From positions 62,001-126,000 of the forward strand of contig NZ_JAHLQJ010000005.1 of NCBI RefSeq assembly GCF_018919145.1: 64,000 nt of DNA, written 5' to 3'. This document shows, one piece after another, positions 9,937-18,158 of the stretch; position 1 is the first letter of the stretch, and the number at the start of each line of letters is the position of its first letter. The notes beneath the pieces are model-generated. The model had not been told where the DNA came from and made no database searches. It saw only the letters and a list, made by a program, of their open reading frames with translations. The stretch is from Paenibacillus brevis (lineage in GTDB: Bacteria > Bacillota > Bacilli > Paenibacillales > Paenibacillaceae). A program made the position numbers and the translations under genes.

Positions 9937-10860
9937 TTAGAACAACGCATGATCTTTGTCGTATTTGCGCACCGCGTAGTTGGCGAGCATAATGGTCGCG
10001 AACCCGAGGACAGACTGATAGAACCCAGCCGCTGCGGACATTCCGATTTCATTGGACGTGATCAGCAGGCGGAATACGAACGTATCGATGACATCCGTAG
10101 ACGAGAACAGCAGTCCGTTATTGCCGACCATGTTGTAGAACATCCCGAAGTCTCCCCGGAAGATGTTGCCGATTGCCAGCAAGATCAGAATGATGACCGT
10201 AGGCATCAGATTGGGAATCGTAATCTTGCGGATACGCTGAAAGATGTTGGCCCCATCAATCTCGGCTGCTTCATACATCTCGGTATCGATGCTCGTAATC
10301 GCAGCCAGGTACATGATCGTTCCATATCCAAGCGCCTTCCAGGCGGATACCAGCACCAGTATGACCGGCCAGTAGGCTGCCGTATTGTAAATATCGATCG
10401 AATCCATGCCAATTTTGTGAAGCAGCATATTGATCGTACCCACATCATAATTGAACAGATTGTAGGCAATGGCCCCCACGACCACCCAGGAAATAAAGTA
10501 GGGCAGGAACATCACCGTCTGGGTTATCTTGCGGAACCATTTGCCAGCAACCTCAAACAGGAGGATTGCAGCGAAAATTTGCAGTCCGTTATTCACCACA
10601 ATGAAAGCAATGTTATAGAGTGCCGTATTTCTTGTGACGCGCCAGGCATCTCCCGAATTAAAAAAGAACCGGAAGTTGTCGAATCCATTCCAGGGACTGC
10701 CGAAAATGCCCCCGCTGTAATTGAACTGCTTAAAAGCCAGAACAATGCCCCCCATCGGGATATAGGCAAACAGCAGGAAAAACAGTACACCGGGAACCAG
10801 CATCAGCAGCAGCGTCCGGTATTTCTTCACATCGCTCCAAAAGCCGCGGCTTCTTCTCAT
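9937..10860 (-). CDS. ABC sugar permease, LplB type
   Basis: 307 residues with six membrane helices; the EAA-like loop is YEAAEIDGANIFQRIRKITIP and the N-terminal stretch LLMLVPGVLFFLLFAYIPMG is typical for LplB-type permeases. It is the first gene of the GH42 operon, preceded by its own promoter and by the terminator of the upstream response-regulator gene. It would form the membrane channel together with the permease encoded 18 bp downstream. Confidence 0.92.
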   Translation of the reverse strand: MRRSRGFWSDVKKYRTLLLMLVPGVLFFLLFAYIPMGGIVLAFKQFNYSGGIFGSPWNGFDNFRFFFNSGDAWRVTRNTALYNIAFIVVNNGLQIFAAILLFEVAGKWFRKITQTVMFLPYFISWVVVGAIAYNLFNYDVGTINMLLHKIGMDSIDIYNTAAYWPVILVLVSAWKALGYGTIMYLAAITSIDTEMYEAAEIDGANIFQRIRKITIPNLMPTVIILILLAIGNIFRGDFGMFYNMVGNNGLLFSSTDVIDTFVFRLLITSNEIGMSAAAGFYQSVLGFATIMLANYAVRKYDKDHALF

Positions 10861-10897
10861 CTTGCAGTTCTACTCCCCTCTTGTTGCTTCTGCCTTA

Positions 10898-10938
10898 ATT
10901 ATAGAAGGCTCGCCCTTATGCAAGTAATCCAGCGAGCC
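10898..10938 (-). promoter_or_regulatory. Promoter of the GH42 operon with inverted repeat
   Basis: On the minus strand a perfect -10 TATAAT (10898-10903) lies 38 bp before the first permease start; 17 bp upstream is only a poor -35 (TACTTG), as expected of an activator-dependent promoter. The arms GGCTCGC (10932-10938 read on the minus strand) and GCGAGCC (10907-10913) form a perfect 7-bp inverted repeat with an 18-bp centre that spans the -35 region. It is a candidate binding site for the adjacent AraC-type regulator or another protein. Confidence 0.55.
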
Positions 10939-10962
10939 AACAATTTTTAATACTTTTTCTAC

Positions 10963-10989
10963 AAAAATAAGGCACCCTGCGGGGCACCT
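10963..10989 (-). terminator. Terminator after the YesN-type regulator gene
   Basis: In RNA, AGGUGCCC pairs with GGGUGCCU (two G-U pairs) around the loop CGCA, followed by UUAUUUUU. It ends the regulator transcript 11 bp after the stop and separates it from the GH42 operon promoter. Confidence 0.65.
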
Positions 10990-10999
10990 GATGATGCTA

Positions 11000-12586
11000 C
11001 TATATATTCTGTTTCTTCCGATATTCTCCCGGCGTCATCTCCATAACCTGCTTGAACTGCCGATTGAAATACAGAATGTTCTTGTACCCCATTCGCTCTG
11101 CAATTTCATAGATTTTAAGGGTCGGGTCACAGAGCAGCTGACAGATACGCTGAATCTTCAAGCTGTTCAGATATTCGCTGAAATGCTCTCCGGTTTCTTC
11201 CTTGAACAGATACCCCAGATAGTTAGGTGTAAAATCAAACCGGGCTGCTACCTCCTTGAGCGTAAGCTTCTGCTCCAGATTCTGCTCTACATAGATCATA
11301 ATATCTTCAATAAGCTTCCGCTTTTGCCGCTGCTTCTTGACGTACAGCACCTCGGAAAGCTCAAAGAACCGTCTTCTCAGCCAGGATTTTATATCTTGGA
11401 CGGTCTCGAACTGGAAGAGGATGAGCGGCTGATAAGCATCCCACTTCAGCAGCTCATACAGACTTTCACCCATCTGTCTTAGATCGGCGTGAAGCTTGGT
11501 TGTAATTCTCAGAATCAAATCATAAACCTCGTTCTTCCGTCCAGGCTTCAGACGCGGGTTAAACATCTTCTCAATACAGTCATCGATCCTTACCAGATCG
11601 TAGGCCATAATCGCCTGGAGCATTTCATCCAAAATAGCGTCGACGCTGGGCACCGGCGTATTCGCATCCGGCACCCATTCCACCACATCCAGCGAGATCA
11701 ACCGATCCTTGCCTACCAGCCATTTCATGCTTAACGCAGCTTGTGCCTGACGGCATGATTCCCGCAGCTGCTCTTCGTCCCGGGCCAGCTTGCCGATCCC
11801 GATCGTCACTGTAAAGGGCGAAGAGGACCGGATCGCCTGGACAAGACCCTCAAGCTGGAGCGGGAATTCCCGTTCGTGCAAGGAGGACAACACTAGAAAC
11901 TGGTTCGGCTGGCTTTTGGAAAAGGTGCCGAGCATATTCTCCTCCACATAGCAGCGTATAAATCCTGCAAGCTGGTGAATCTGTATGCTTTTTTCATCCT
12001 CGCTTAATTCGGACGCTTTCCACTCCAGATCATCAATCTCAATGAGGGCAGCCACTGTACCGGTGCAAAGCAACGGATGCAGAATACTTTGAAGATGCTT
12101 TCCAACCCTGCTTCCGGAATCTTCATCCGTAATCCAGCGGATCAGCAGCTCCTCCATCACCACCGACCATGCTGCCGTTGCCGAGGTAGATGCCTCCCGT
12201 TCCTGCTGTACCGTCTCGCACAGCGATTGGAGCATGTCGGTTAACTCTGAATCCTCTACCGGCTTCAACAGATATCCTGATGCGCCAAGCTCGATCGCCT
12301 TTTTTGCATACCCGAAATCCTCATGCCCGCTGATAAAGACGATCTTGATCTCAGGCTTGATCTCCTTGGCCCGACGGGCAAACTCCATACCGGACATAAT
12401 CGGCATCCGTATATCGGACAAGATAATATCGACTCTCTCCTGTTCCAGCAGCTTCAAGGCCTGAAAACCGCTGTTGGCCGTCCCAGCTATATGAAGCGGA
12501 TAAGACAGCGGGCCCGCGGCAATTCGTCTGCGAAGCCATTCCAAATCGACCGCTTCATCATCCACCAGCAAGATATTGATATCCAT
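11000..12586 (-). CDS. Response regulator, YesN/AraC type
   Basis: 528 residues. Residues 1-120 are a receiver domain (INILLVDDEAVD; phosphoacceptor Asp in DIILSDIRMP; Lys in YLLKPVE). A variable middle of about 290 residues follows, then a C-terminal AraC DNA-binding domain with two helix-turn-helix units (LTLKEVAARFDFTPNYLGYL and IYEIAERMGYKNILYFNRQF). ATG at 12586 is chosen since GGAGG lies 8 nt upstream. It is paired with the kinase gene 106 bp upstream and probably activates the adjacent GH42 transport operon; the pairing is from gene order. Confidence 0.92.
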   Translation of the reverse strand: MDINILLVDDEAVDLEWLRRRIAAGPLSYPLHIAGTANSGFQALKLLEQERVDIILSDIRMPIMSGMEFARRAKEIKPEIKIVFISGHEDFGYAKKAIELGASGYLLKPVEDSELTDMLQSLCETVQQEREASTSATAAWSVVMEELLIRWITDEDSGSRVGKHLQSILHPLLCTGTVAALIEIDDLEWKASELSEDEKSIQIHQLAGFIRCYVEENMLGTFSKSQPNQFLVLSSLHEREFPLQLEGLVQAIRSSSPFTVTIGIGKLARDEEQLRESCRQAQAALSMKWLVGKDRLISLDVVEWVPDANTPVPSVDAILDEMLQAIMAYDLVRIDDCIEKMFNPRLKPGRKNEVYDLILRITTKLHADLRQMGESLYELLKWDAYQPLILFQFETVQDIKSWLRRRFFELSEVLYVKKQRQKRKLIEDIMIYVEQNLEQKLTLKEVAARFDFTPNYLGYLFKEETGEHFSEYLNSLKIQRICQLLCDPTLKIYEIAERMGYKNILYFNRQFKQVMEMTPGEYRKKQNI

Positions 12587-12692
12587 ACGAGGCTCCTCCG
12601 AAGTCAATCTATCCATGCATTGAGCATAGCCTAATCCCTATATCCTGAACATATCGCTTGTCAATGAAAATACATACTTTCCCAACGATTCC

Positions 12693-14420
12693 TTAATTGT
12701 CCTCGATCCCCTCGGCTGGAGCTTCTTCCCTGATCGGCAAGGCGATGCTTACCGTCGTCCCACCGCCATATATGCTTGCAATAGACACCCCATACTCCTC
12801 GCCATACCTCAGCTTAATGCGCTCATCCACATTCTTGATCCCGTAGCCGCCCGTCTGCTCTCCAGGAGCAAAGAGCGACTGAATCCGATCAAGCCGAATT
12901 CCAATTCCGTTATCGATCACCTTGAACAGAATGCGATCTCCTGATCTAACTGCTGAGATGCGAATAGCTATGCTGTCGCCGAACCAGGCGTGCTTGAACA
13001 CATTTTCTACGAAGGGCTGCAAAATCAGCTTCATGACCGGCATATCCTGGATATCTTCCTCGACGTCTATATAGATTTGAAAGCTGTCAGCATATTTGAC
13101 TCTCTGGATCTCCAGATAGGTCTGCACTTGCCTGATTTCATTTCGGAGCGGAGTAATTGCTTGTCCATCGTTAAGCGTAAGCCGGTAAAACCTTGATAAT
13201 CCCTGCACCATTTGCGTGACCTTCTCCGTCTCACCCAGATTAGCCAAGCTGCTGATGGCAGACAAGGTGTTGTAGAGAAAATGCGGATTAATCTGGGCTT
13301 GAAGCGCTTCTAGCTCCGCCTGCTTTCGCTGGATTCCCTGGACATACACCCGGTCAATCAATTCCTGAATATTGCCTGCCATCACGTCAAAGGCATCGGC
13401 AATATGGACAAATTCATCATTTCCTTTAAAGGCGATCCGCTTCTTAAAGTTCCCTTCCTGGAAGGAGCGGACAAAACGCACGATGCGAGCCATTTTCCGC
13501 CCGGATAGCCGGGCCACCATAGAACCGATCAACGACATTCCTGCAAAGCTGATCGCACACACCGTCAGGATGGATCGCTGGAGCTTCAGAGTATCCTTGG
13601 TCAGATAAGCATTCGGAACAAAGGTCTGAATCCTAAACTCTGTTCCCGGAATCGGCTCCTCCAGCCGGAGATAGTCCTGCTCCAATTGCGTCTCGCTCAC
13701 TTCCCCGCGTTGGTATAACACGGTTGCAGGATCAGCGCTATCAACCAAGGCCAGCACAATCCCCTCCTCTACCGGAAAGGTGGCGAAGTCGCCGAACAGA
13801 TCATCTAACGGGACGGTGATTCGTACGTACCCGATCACTGTTTTGTAATCGCTATATGAGACCAGCTTTCGAATATGCGATATATTTCCCAGCCGCTGAT
13901 CTGTATCAATCTGGAGCCAGATATTGTCCAGCTCCGAATTCCTGTAGGTCCGATACCATTCGCTCTGCTCAATCTCTTCCAATGGCAGTATGTAGTAATC
14001 ACTATCCTCAATCGGCGCATTGAGGTCATCTCCGCTGACCAGATTCAAATCACTGTTCACCGTATACAGCAATAATCTGATGCTATTGCCGAACAGCTTC
14101 AGCGGAGCCGTAATTTGCGGAACGATCTCATCCAGCATGACCAGATAGATTTCATAAGGCTCTCCCTTCGTTTGAAGCGCACGCTGAAAGGGCAGGCTTC
14201 CGAACAGTGTGTCCGACATTCGCTGAATCTCGTCCATTTGATAACGTATATTGTTCCTTGCCTGCTCCATCCCGGTTCGGATATTGCTCTCGGCCATCTC
14301 GGTTCGCGATTGAACGAGCATGTTGTAAGAGATATAACCGATGATCATATCGGTCACCAGGACCAGGATCAAATAGGGAATTAACATTTTGTATGTAAAA
14401 GGCATATACTTCCGCTTCAT
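12693..14420 (-). CDS. Sensor histidine kinase, YesM type
   Basis: 575 residues. A membrane helix near 10-32, an extracytoplasmic sensing region of about 240 residues, a second helix near 280-300, a HAMP domain, then a His_kinase domain of the LytS/YesM class with phosphoacceptor His in LQAQINPHFLYNTL, and a HATPase domain (FVENVFKHAW, DNGIGI, GGYGIKN). It should phosphorylate the YesN-type regulator encoded next. A CRE-like site lies 36 bp upstream of its start, so glucose repression could act on the sensor pair rather than on the enzymes. The ATG at 14420 has no strong Shine-Dalgarno sequence. Confidence 0.9.
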   Translation of the reverse strand: MKRKYMPFTYKMLIPYLILVLVTDMIIGYISYNMLVQSRTEMAESNIRTGMEQARNNIRYQMDEIQRMSDTLFGSLPFQRALQTKGEPYEIYLVMLDEIVPQITAPLKLFGNSIRLLLYTVNSDLNLVSGDDLNAPIEDSDYYILPLEEIEQSEWYRTYRNSELDNIWLQIDTDQRLGNISHIRKLVSYSDYKTVIGYVRITVPLDDLFGDFATFPVEEGIVLALVDSADPATVLYQRGEVSETQLEQDYLRLEEPIPGTEFRIQTFVPNAYLTKDTLKLQRSILTVCAISFAGMSLIGSMVARLSGRKMARIVRFVRSFQEGNFKKRIAFKGNDEFVHIADAFDVMAGNIQELIDRVYVQGIQRKQAELEALQAQINPHFLYNTLSAISSLANLGETEKVTQMVQGLSRFYRLTLNDGQAITPLRNEIRQVQTYLEIQRVKYADSFQIYIDVEEDIQDMPVMKLILQPFVENVFKHAWFGDSIAIRISAVRSGDRILFKVIDNGIGIRLDRIQSLFAPGEQTGGYGIKNVDERIKLRYGEEYGVSIASIYGGGTTVSIALPIREEAPAEGIEDN

Positions 14421-14456
14421 AAGGTCACCATGCGCATACAGCCCTCTCCGTCAGTC

Positions 14457-14470
14457 TGCGAACGCTTACA
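14457..14470. promoter_or_regulatory. CRE-like site (CcpA) before the sensor-kinase gene
   Basis: Read on the minus strand the site is TGTAAGCGTTCGCA. It matches the CRE consensus TGWAANCGNTNWCA at all but one position (G where W is expected). It lies 37 bp upstream of the kinase start and immediately after the yqkE terminator, where the kinase promoter should be. Confidence 0.55.
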
Positions 14471-14480
14471 TCCAAGATCG

Positions 14481-14519
14481 AAAAAACCGGAAGCGTTCAC
14501 CCAATGGCCCTGCTTCCGG
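14481..14519 (-). terminator. Terminator after yqkE
   Basis: Perfect 8-bp stem GCCGGAAGC/GCTTCCGG (14512-14519 with 14487-14494) followed on the minus strand by six T, 9 bp after the yqkE stop. Confidence 0.85.
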
Positions 14520-14527
14520 CATATTTT

Positions 14528-14785
14528 TTATTTGAACTTTTTCCAATCCATGCTGCTGTTCTTCAGCAGATGCTCGAAATCATTGTCCAGCCTTTTCTGT
14601 TCTGCTTTCCGCGCTTGCTCCGCTTTAAGCCTTGCCTCTTCCTTGCGCTTATCCTCTTCTTGCTGCAGAGCGGCAGCCTGCTCCTTCAGCTTCGCAATCG
14701 TTGTCTCCCCAAGCAGATCCTTCAGTGTTGCCGGCTTGTCCGCCGCCGGGGCAGGACGTGTTCCCTGTGTCTTTTTCTTCGCCAT
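14528..14785 (-). CDS. yqkE: Small charged protein, YqkE family (DUF3886)
   Basis: 85 residues. Residues about 22-75 are a highly charged Lys/Glu/Ala-rich segment that should form a long helix or coiled coil, with the family-like core TLKDLLGETTIAKLKEQAAAL. It ends NSSMDWKKFK. Homologous small proteins are conserved in Bacillales; no molecular role is established. GAGGTGAT lies upstream of the ATG. It is monocistronic with its own terminator. Confidence 0.8.
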   Translation of the reverse strand: MAKKKTQGTRPAPAADKPATLKDLLGETTIAKLKEQAAALQQEEDKRKEEARLKAEQARKAEQKRLDNDFEHLLKNSSMDWKKFK

Positions 14786-14984
14786 CTCTTCATCACCTCG
14801 AATTCAAGTGTAAATTATCATGAGTCCCCTGGCTTGTCAACTCATAACCGGGTCATCGAATGAGAATGATTAGAGTTAGGAAAAAAAAGAAGGCCAGCTT
14901 GTTTTAACTGTATAGAAATACGTGTAATTTAACATATATACGTCTACGTCGATGATGATTCAGGTGAGCCGGGAGGAGAAGATT

Positions 14985-15554
14985 ATGAACAAGGAACATG
15001 AGCATGGAGCCTTAGGAGCCCCAGTCGAGAAAAGAGAGCGTATTTCACGGACGGAATATGCCAAGAAGCTGAAGACAAAGCAAATCCATGACTGGTTGCC
15101 TCTACAGCTGGAGATGGCGCATCATTGGATTGAGCATGAAAAGACACAGACAAAACGGAATATGGCGAGAGGCTCCGTACACTTTTGCCAGTTTGGGGAA
15201 AATATCGGGTGTGAGCAAAACGAAGAGCGTCCTGTCGTCATCATTTCAAATAATACAGTTAATTCTACATCGGGCAATGTACTTGTTGTTCCGCTGACTA
15301 AAAACCTGAAGATCCGCACCTTTCCAAAAACAGGACAGCCTATCCTGACCAAGGAAGGCAATCCGATCCCACGATTTCAAAGTCATTATTTTTTATTCAA
15401 AAATAAATATGATTTCCTCGCGTTCGACTCGGCAGCCAAAACGGAAGAAACCACATCGGTAAGCAAAATACGTCTTAAAGATCATCTGGGCTCGCTCGAC
15501 GAAGAAGACATCAGCCGACTGGAAACCCGGCTTAAGTGGTCATTTGGATTGTAG
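14985..15554 (+). CDS. PemK/MazF-like ribonuclease toxin with N-terminal extension, no antitoxin
   Basis: 189 residues. Residues about 60-180 match the PemK/MazF endoribonuclease fold: RGSVHFCQFGENIGCEQ, RPVVIISNN and VVPLTKN keep the conserved Arg and Thr used for RNA cleavage in MazF. Residues 1-58 form an extra charged helical region not found in standard MazF (about 115 residues). No small antitoxin gene lies directly up- or downstream. The ATG at 14985 is chosen because GGAGG is 8 nt upstream; an in-frame ATG at 14952 has no site. The gap before it (14786-14984) is AT-rich and probably holds its promoter. The extension could serve as a built-in regulator, or the protein may be a domesticated, non-toxic member. 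Confidence 0.8.
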   Translation: MNKEHEHGALGAPVEKRERISRTEYAKKLKTKQIHDWLPLQLEMAHHWIEHEKTQTKRNMARGSVHFCQFGENIGCEQNEERPVVIISNNTVNSTSGNVLVVPLTKNLKIRTFPKTGQPILTKEGNPIPRFQSHYFLFKNKYDFLAFDSAAKTEETTSVSKIRLKDHLGSLDEEDISRLETRLKWSFGL

Positions 15555-15568
15555 CACTCAAGAATAGG

Positions 15569-15597
15569 TTGACTTTTTCAAATCGACAGGGTAGAAT
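15569..15597 (+). promoter_or_regulatory. Sigma-A promoter of a short structured RNA
   Basis: -35 TTGACT (15569-15574), 17-bp spacer, -10 TAGAAT (15592-15597). It begins 14 bp after the toxin-gene stop and would start transcription near 15604. Confidence 0.65.
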
Positions 15598-15603
15598 GAA
15601 TAT

Positions 15604-15698
15604 AAATTGATTCATTACGTCATCCACCCCGTCGTGGATAAACTCACACGTGCCCGCGTGTCGTTGAGTCCGAGAAGGAGCCGAAAGGCTCCTTTTTT
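15604..15698 (+). ncRNA. Candidate structured RNA (small RNA or leader) upstream of the LysE-type gene
   Basis: About 95 nt between a good promoter and an intrinsic terminator. Three hairpins can be drawn: ATCCAC/GTGGAT (15622-15627 with 15634-15639); ACTCA-CACG/CGTG-bulge-TGAGT (15642-15650 with 15657-15669, 4-nt bulge TCGT); and the terminator GGAGCC-GAAA-GGCTCC plus six T (15677-15698). No ORF with a ribosome site fits. I do not recognise it as a known riboswitch class. It may be an independent small RNA, or a regulated leader of the LysE-type gene, whose start is 184 bp after the terminator. The rest of the 328-bp gap (15699-15882) is T-rich with no clear feature. Confidence 0.5.
15677..15698 (+). 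terminator. Rho-independent terminator
   Basis: Perfect 6-bp stem GGAGCC/GGCTCC closed by a GAAA tetraloop, followed by TTTTTT. Confidence 0.9.
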
Positions 15699-15882
15699 AT
15701 GTTATCTCCACACTTCTAACCTTTTTCATCTCTACGTTGGTATCTTTAAATTCCCTCTTGCTACCATTTACCCGCTGGAACAGACTTTAACCATTTTTGG
15801 GCCTGCGTATTTTTGTTTTTGTGATACAAGCCCCTCCCGTCGAATAGGATGTACAAGTATCACGACGTTGGAGGTGCGGCTG

Positions 15883-16515
15883 TTGAATCAAATGCTTGGT
15901 TATATCGTGCTCGGGCTGTCGTTGTCGGCCCCGATCGGTCCCGTCAATGCCGCCCAGCTGTCCAAGGGCATTCGGGGCGGCTTTATGTCAGCATGGCTTG
16001 TCGGACTCGGCGCAATGACAGCGGATGTTATTTATATGCTGCTGGTGTTCTTTGGTGTAATTCACTTCTTGAATATTCCGTTTATGCAGACCTTCCTGTG
16101 GCTGTTCGGCGGCTTCCTGCTCATATACACGGGCATAGAAAGCCTTAAGGATGCGGGAAAGCTTCAAATGGCGGATATGCGAGGCCGGGAGCCGCTGCTG
16201 AAATCCTTCATGTCCGGCTTCTTTATGTCGCTGGGCAACCCGCTGTCCATTCTGTTCTGGCTCGGCATTTACGGCTCCGTGCTTGCCCAGACGGCTGCCC
16301 AGTCCGGATTAGGGGATCTGATCCTGAACAGCTTCTCGATTATTCTTGGCCTGCTGATCTGGGATCTGACCATGGCAGGGTTTGCCACGATTTTCCGCAA
16401 TTATGTGAGCGTACGTTTGTTAAAAGGAGTATCCGTGCTGTCCGGGCTGTTCCTAATCGGCTTCGGACTATATTTTCTGTTTGAGGCCCTTCAACTGCTG
16501 CTGCAAAGGATATAG
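15883..16515 (+). CDS. LysE/RhtB-family amino-acid exporter
   Basis: 210 residues from a TTG start at 15883, chosen because GGAGG lies 8 nt upstream; an ATG three codons later is the alternative. Six predicted membrane helices. The N-terminal signature LSAPIGPVNAAQLSKGIRGG and the later GFFMSLGNPLSILFWLGIYG are typical of LysE-type exporters of basic or other amino acids or related small molecules. The substrate cannot be told from sequence. It converges with the permease gene ending at 16534 (18 bp apart) and lies downstream of a terminator-ending structured RNA. Confidence 0.88.
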   Translation: MNQMLGYIVLGLSLSAPIGPVNAAQLSKGIRGGFMSAWLVGLGAMTADVIYMLLVFFGVIHFLNIPFMQTFLWLFGGFLLIYTGIESLKDAGKLQMADMRGREPLLKSFMSGFFMSLGNPLSILFWLGIYGSVLAQTAAQSGLGDLILNSFSIILGLLIWDLTMAGFATIFRNYVSVRLLKGVSVLSGLFLIGFGLYFLFEALQLLLQRI

Positions 16516-16533
16516 TCATGAAGAATGGCTCCT

Positions 16534-17880
16534 TCAGCTCTGTCTCCCCGCCTGCTGCTTGCTCCATACTTTGCGCTGCATGAACCAGGCCACAATAGCG
16601 ATTACCGCCAAAAATCCAAGACTGCCCCAGAAACCCGGCCTTCCCGGCCCACGTGCCAATGTACCGAAGACGGCTAGTACAATGAGGGCCAGACCGGTCA
16701 CCCGCTTGATCCGTCCCTTGCTTCCTTTCCTCAGTACTCTGCCTGCGGAGAGCAGAATAAAGACCCAATTATAGAGCAGCAGCAAGCCGGCAGCTATCGT
16801 AACCGTCTCATAGATCGTGCCGGGGATGAGGAGGGACAATACGATGGAGGCGGCAAGGCCTATGGCTGACATGCCTAGAGCATATATAGGCCGGTCTTTC
16901 ATCGCGGTTCTGGAAAAGACCGCCGGCGCATCGCGTTCTTCCGAGAGGGTAACGAGCATGGTCACGACCGCATACAAGGAAGCAACCATCGTCGAGAAGC
17001 CGGCGATGATCAATACCGCATTGAATACATGGGGAATAAAGGGCAATTGAAACTGGTGCAGCGCAGAAATCAGCGGGCTTTCCTTCGGATTCAGCTTACC
17101 CGGTGCGATCAGGGACAACACCAGTCCGATGGTCAGGCCGTACAGAATCGTCAGGAGCAGCAGCATGACCTTGCCGGCCTTCGGCGCTTCCTTGGGCTCC
17201 TTCATCCGAAAGGCCATCATGCCCATGACCTCAATCCCGCCAAAGGCATAAAAGGCGAAAATGAGGCTGGACCAGGCGCCGATCCAGCCCCCAGGCAGCC
17301 AGTCGCGATAGGCCTCGAGCCCTCCCTTCGGCCGCTCCCCGTGGAGCCAGCCCATCCAGGCCGCGCCGGCTATGATGATAAACATCACCGTCGCCGCCAG
17401 CTTGGCGACAGACAGAATATTCTCGGTCGTATCAAATCCCCGGTTACCCAGAAAAATGATCAGCAGCGCCAGGACCGCGAAGGCCGTCGCGCACAACCAG
17501 AGCGGCAGATTCGGCAGCCAGAACCGCGCAAACATCGAGATCGCGGTCAACTGGCTTCCCATGATGAGAATCTCCGATGACCAATAGACCCAGCCGCTGC
17601 TGAAGCCGGCCCAGCGTCCGAATGCCTGCTTGGCATAGGTCCGGAACGATCCCTTCTCCGGCTGCTGGGCCGTCATCTTGGCGAGGGATTCGAATACGGT
17701 ATAGGTAGCAAAAGAAGCGAGCAGCAGACCTGCCAAAAAAGCCGGACCAGCTGCCTTTAGCCCAATCGCCGAACCAAGGAAGAAGCCGGTGCCGACGGTC
17801 GACGCAACTCCCAGCAAAGCCAATTGCCACCAGGCCAATCTGCCCCTCTCCCGATTCCCCTGTTTGCCTTTTCCCTTCAC
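16534..17880 (-). CDS. APC-family amino-acid permease
   Basis: 448 residues from a GTG start at 17880, chosen because GGAGG lies 8 nt upstream. Twelve membrane helices are predicted. The first helix contains GVASTVGTGFFLGSAIG, the unwound-helix glycine motif of amino acid-polyamine-organocation transporters; FAFYAFGGIEVMG matches helix 6. It probably imports an amino acid by proton symport; specificity is not visible. A basic segment VKGKGKQGNRERGRL precedes the first helix. Confidence 0.88.
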   Translation of the reverse strand: MKGKGKQGNRERGRLAWWQLALLGVASTVGTGFFLGSAIGLKAAGPAFLAGLLLASFATYTVFESLAKMTAQQPEKGSFRTYAKQAFGRWAGFSSGWVYWSSEILIMGSQLTAISMFARFWLPNLPLWLCATAFAVLALLIIFLGNRGFDTTENILSVAKLAATVMFIIIAGAAWMGWLHGERPKGGLEAYRDWLPGGWIGAWSSLIFAFYAFGGIEVMGMMAFRMKEPKEAPKAGKVMLLLLTILYGLTIGLVLSLIAPGKLNPKESPLISALHQFQLPFIPHVFNAVLIIAGFSTMVASLYAVVTMLVTLSEERDAPAVFSRTAMKDRPIYALGMSAIGLAASIVLSLLIPGTIYETVTIAAGLLLLYNWVFILLSAGRVLRKGSKGRIKRVTGLALIVLAVFGTLARGPGRPGFWGSLGFLAVIAIVAWFMQRKVWSKQQAGRQS

Positions 17881-18098
17881 CCTATATGCCTCCAATGATT
17901 TCGAAATTTTCCTGATACGGCCGCTACTTCTCCGGTGTTTTTTTCATATTCGGTAAACTCTTGCCGAGGCCGAATGTAAAAGAGGATCGATATTGAACTG
18001 GAATTTATATTGTTGGAGGAAATCATGATTAAAATACATCGATTTCTTATTGCTGCCGTAAATCCGGATTTCTTTATTCCCTCTTCGCATCGGAGAGA

Positions 18099-18125
18099 TT
18101 GAGACTCTCTCTGCTGTGTTATAAT
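18099..18125 (+). promoter_or_regulatory. Promoter of yneQ
   Basis: Perfect -10 TATAAT (18120-18125) 33 bp before the ATG. The best -35 is TTGAGA (18099-18104) with a short 15-bp spacer. Confidence 0.45.
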
Positions 18126-18158
18126 GGCTTAATTAGAGTGATCAGCGGAGGTACAACT

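Noticed and set aside
9949..10950. 333-codon open frame on the plus strand
   Set aside because: Antisense to the LplB-type permease gene; very polar composition and no ribosome site show that it is a shadow.
15569..15698. Hammerhead-like ribozyme (segment TGAGTCC ... GAAA)
   Set aside because: The CUGANGA core and the GAAAC strand are not both present in the right order.
15607..15882. N-terminal extension of the LysE-type gene
   Set aside because: It would translate the structured RNA and terminator, lacks a ribosome site, and the TTG at 15883 with GGAGG gives the normal family N-terminus.
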